A stretch of DNA of 37,529 nt from Bacteroidales bacterium. GTDB taxonomy: Bacteria > Bacteroidota > Bacteroidia > Bacteroidales > VadinHA17. The position numbers were made by a program, and so were the translations under genes. Position 1 is the stretch's first letter. Each line of letters begins with the position of its first letter. Location of the stretch: contig JAUYBT010000030.1 in NCBI GenBank assembly GCA_030692905.1, positions 1-37,529 of the forward strand. Reading direction: 5' to 3'. Positions 37,281 through 37,529 of the stretch are shown here, piece after piece. The notes under the pieces were generated by a model. It saw only the letters and a program-made list of their open reading frames with translations. It searched no databases and was not told the origin of the DNA.

Positions 37281-37301
37281 TTGAAAATTAAATAGAAAGA
37301 A

Positions 37302-37529
37302 ATGTACAGGACACACACGTGCGGCGAATTGAATATGAGAAATACAGGGCAAGACGTTATTTTATGCGGTTGGGTTCAGAAATCGAGGGACCTTGGCGGA
37401 ATGACCTTTGTTGATCTTCGTGACCGTTATGGTATAACCCAGCTCGTATTTAACATGGAAACGAACAGAGAGCTTTGTGAAAAAGCCAGGAAACTCGGAC
37501 GCGAATTTGTTCTTCAGACGAAAGGGAAA
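37302..37529 (+). CDS. aspS: Aspartyl-tRNA synthetase, N-terminal part (runs off the window)
   Basis: The ATG at 37302 opens 76 codons in frame to the window end, beginning [20 protein letters not shown] and continuing with [20 protein letters not shown]. This is the OB-fold anticodon-binding domain of bacterial AspRS: the motifs [16 protein letters not shown] and FVDLRDRYG are diagnostic. The catalytic class II domain lies beyond the window. It begins a plus-strand gene divergent from tadA. Incomplete by truncation of the window, not by mutation. Confidence 0.95.
   Translation, partial: MYRTHTCGELNMRNTGQDVILCGWVQKSRDLGGMTFVDLRDRYGITQLVFNMETNRELCEKARKLGREFVLQTKGK

Overview
This window looks like a chromosomal stretch from a Bacteroidota bacterium, most likely order Bacteroidales. 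The evidence is an RprX/RprY-type two-component pair, an IPExxxVDY-family protein next to rnc, the fabF-acpP-purN neighbourhood, and several promoter elements of the Bacteroidota form TAnnTTTG. The species cannot be named from the sequence alone.

Layout. Positions 1-12000 are housekeeping: lepA, rprY/rprX, a minus-strand operon acpP-fabF-rnc-IPExxxVDY, divergent purN, an M23 peptidase lipoprotein and leuS. leuS is bracketed by two intergenic inverted repeats built from 7-base units. A tRNA-Arg(CCG) with promoter and terminator follows (12258-12399), then an unrecognised 197-residue protein. Positions 13143-25254 form an accessory carbohydrate-catabolism region: a URO-D-type methyltransferase-like protein, a sugar porter, a GH2 lipoprotein, an aldo/keto reductase and an enolase-superfamily enzyme (both with twin-arginine leaders), a secreted bicupin and a GH51 arabinofuranosidase lipoprotein. 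No SusC/SusD pair is present.

The most unusual part is 25525-30565. Two 90-bp direct repeats (83 of 90 positions identical) bracket a roughly 5-kb block that looks richer in G+C than its surroundings. It holds an APC-family permease, a divergent GH2 enzyme whose motifs match exo-beta-D-glucosaminidase, and an intron-like RNA with unmistakable group II domains V and VI but no reverse-transcriptase gene. The right repeat runs into a fold-back inverted duplication of the 3' flank of a minus-strand tRNA-Ser(GGA). A coding remnant lies just outside the left repeat. I read the block as a probably acquired cassette, but this is inference.

From 30799 to the end the sequence returns to core genes: a coupled operon gdhA-tatD-ansA, then dprA, a second gdhA with a possible operator upstream, tadA, and the first 76 codons of aspS, which runs off the end. 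Glutamate dehydrogenase and asparaginase in one operon suggest shared control of ammonium and amino-acid nitrogen.

No CRISPR array, rRNA, transposase, integrase or replication origin was seen.
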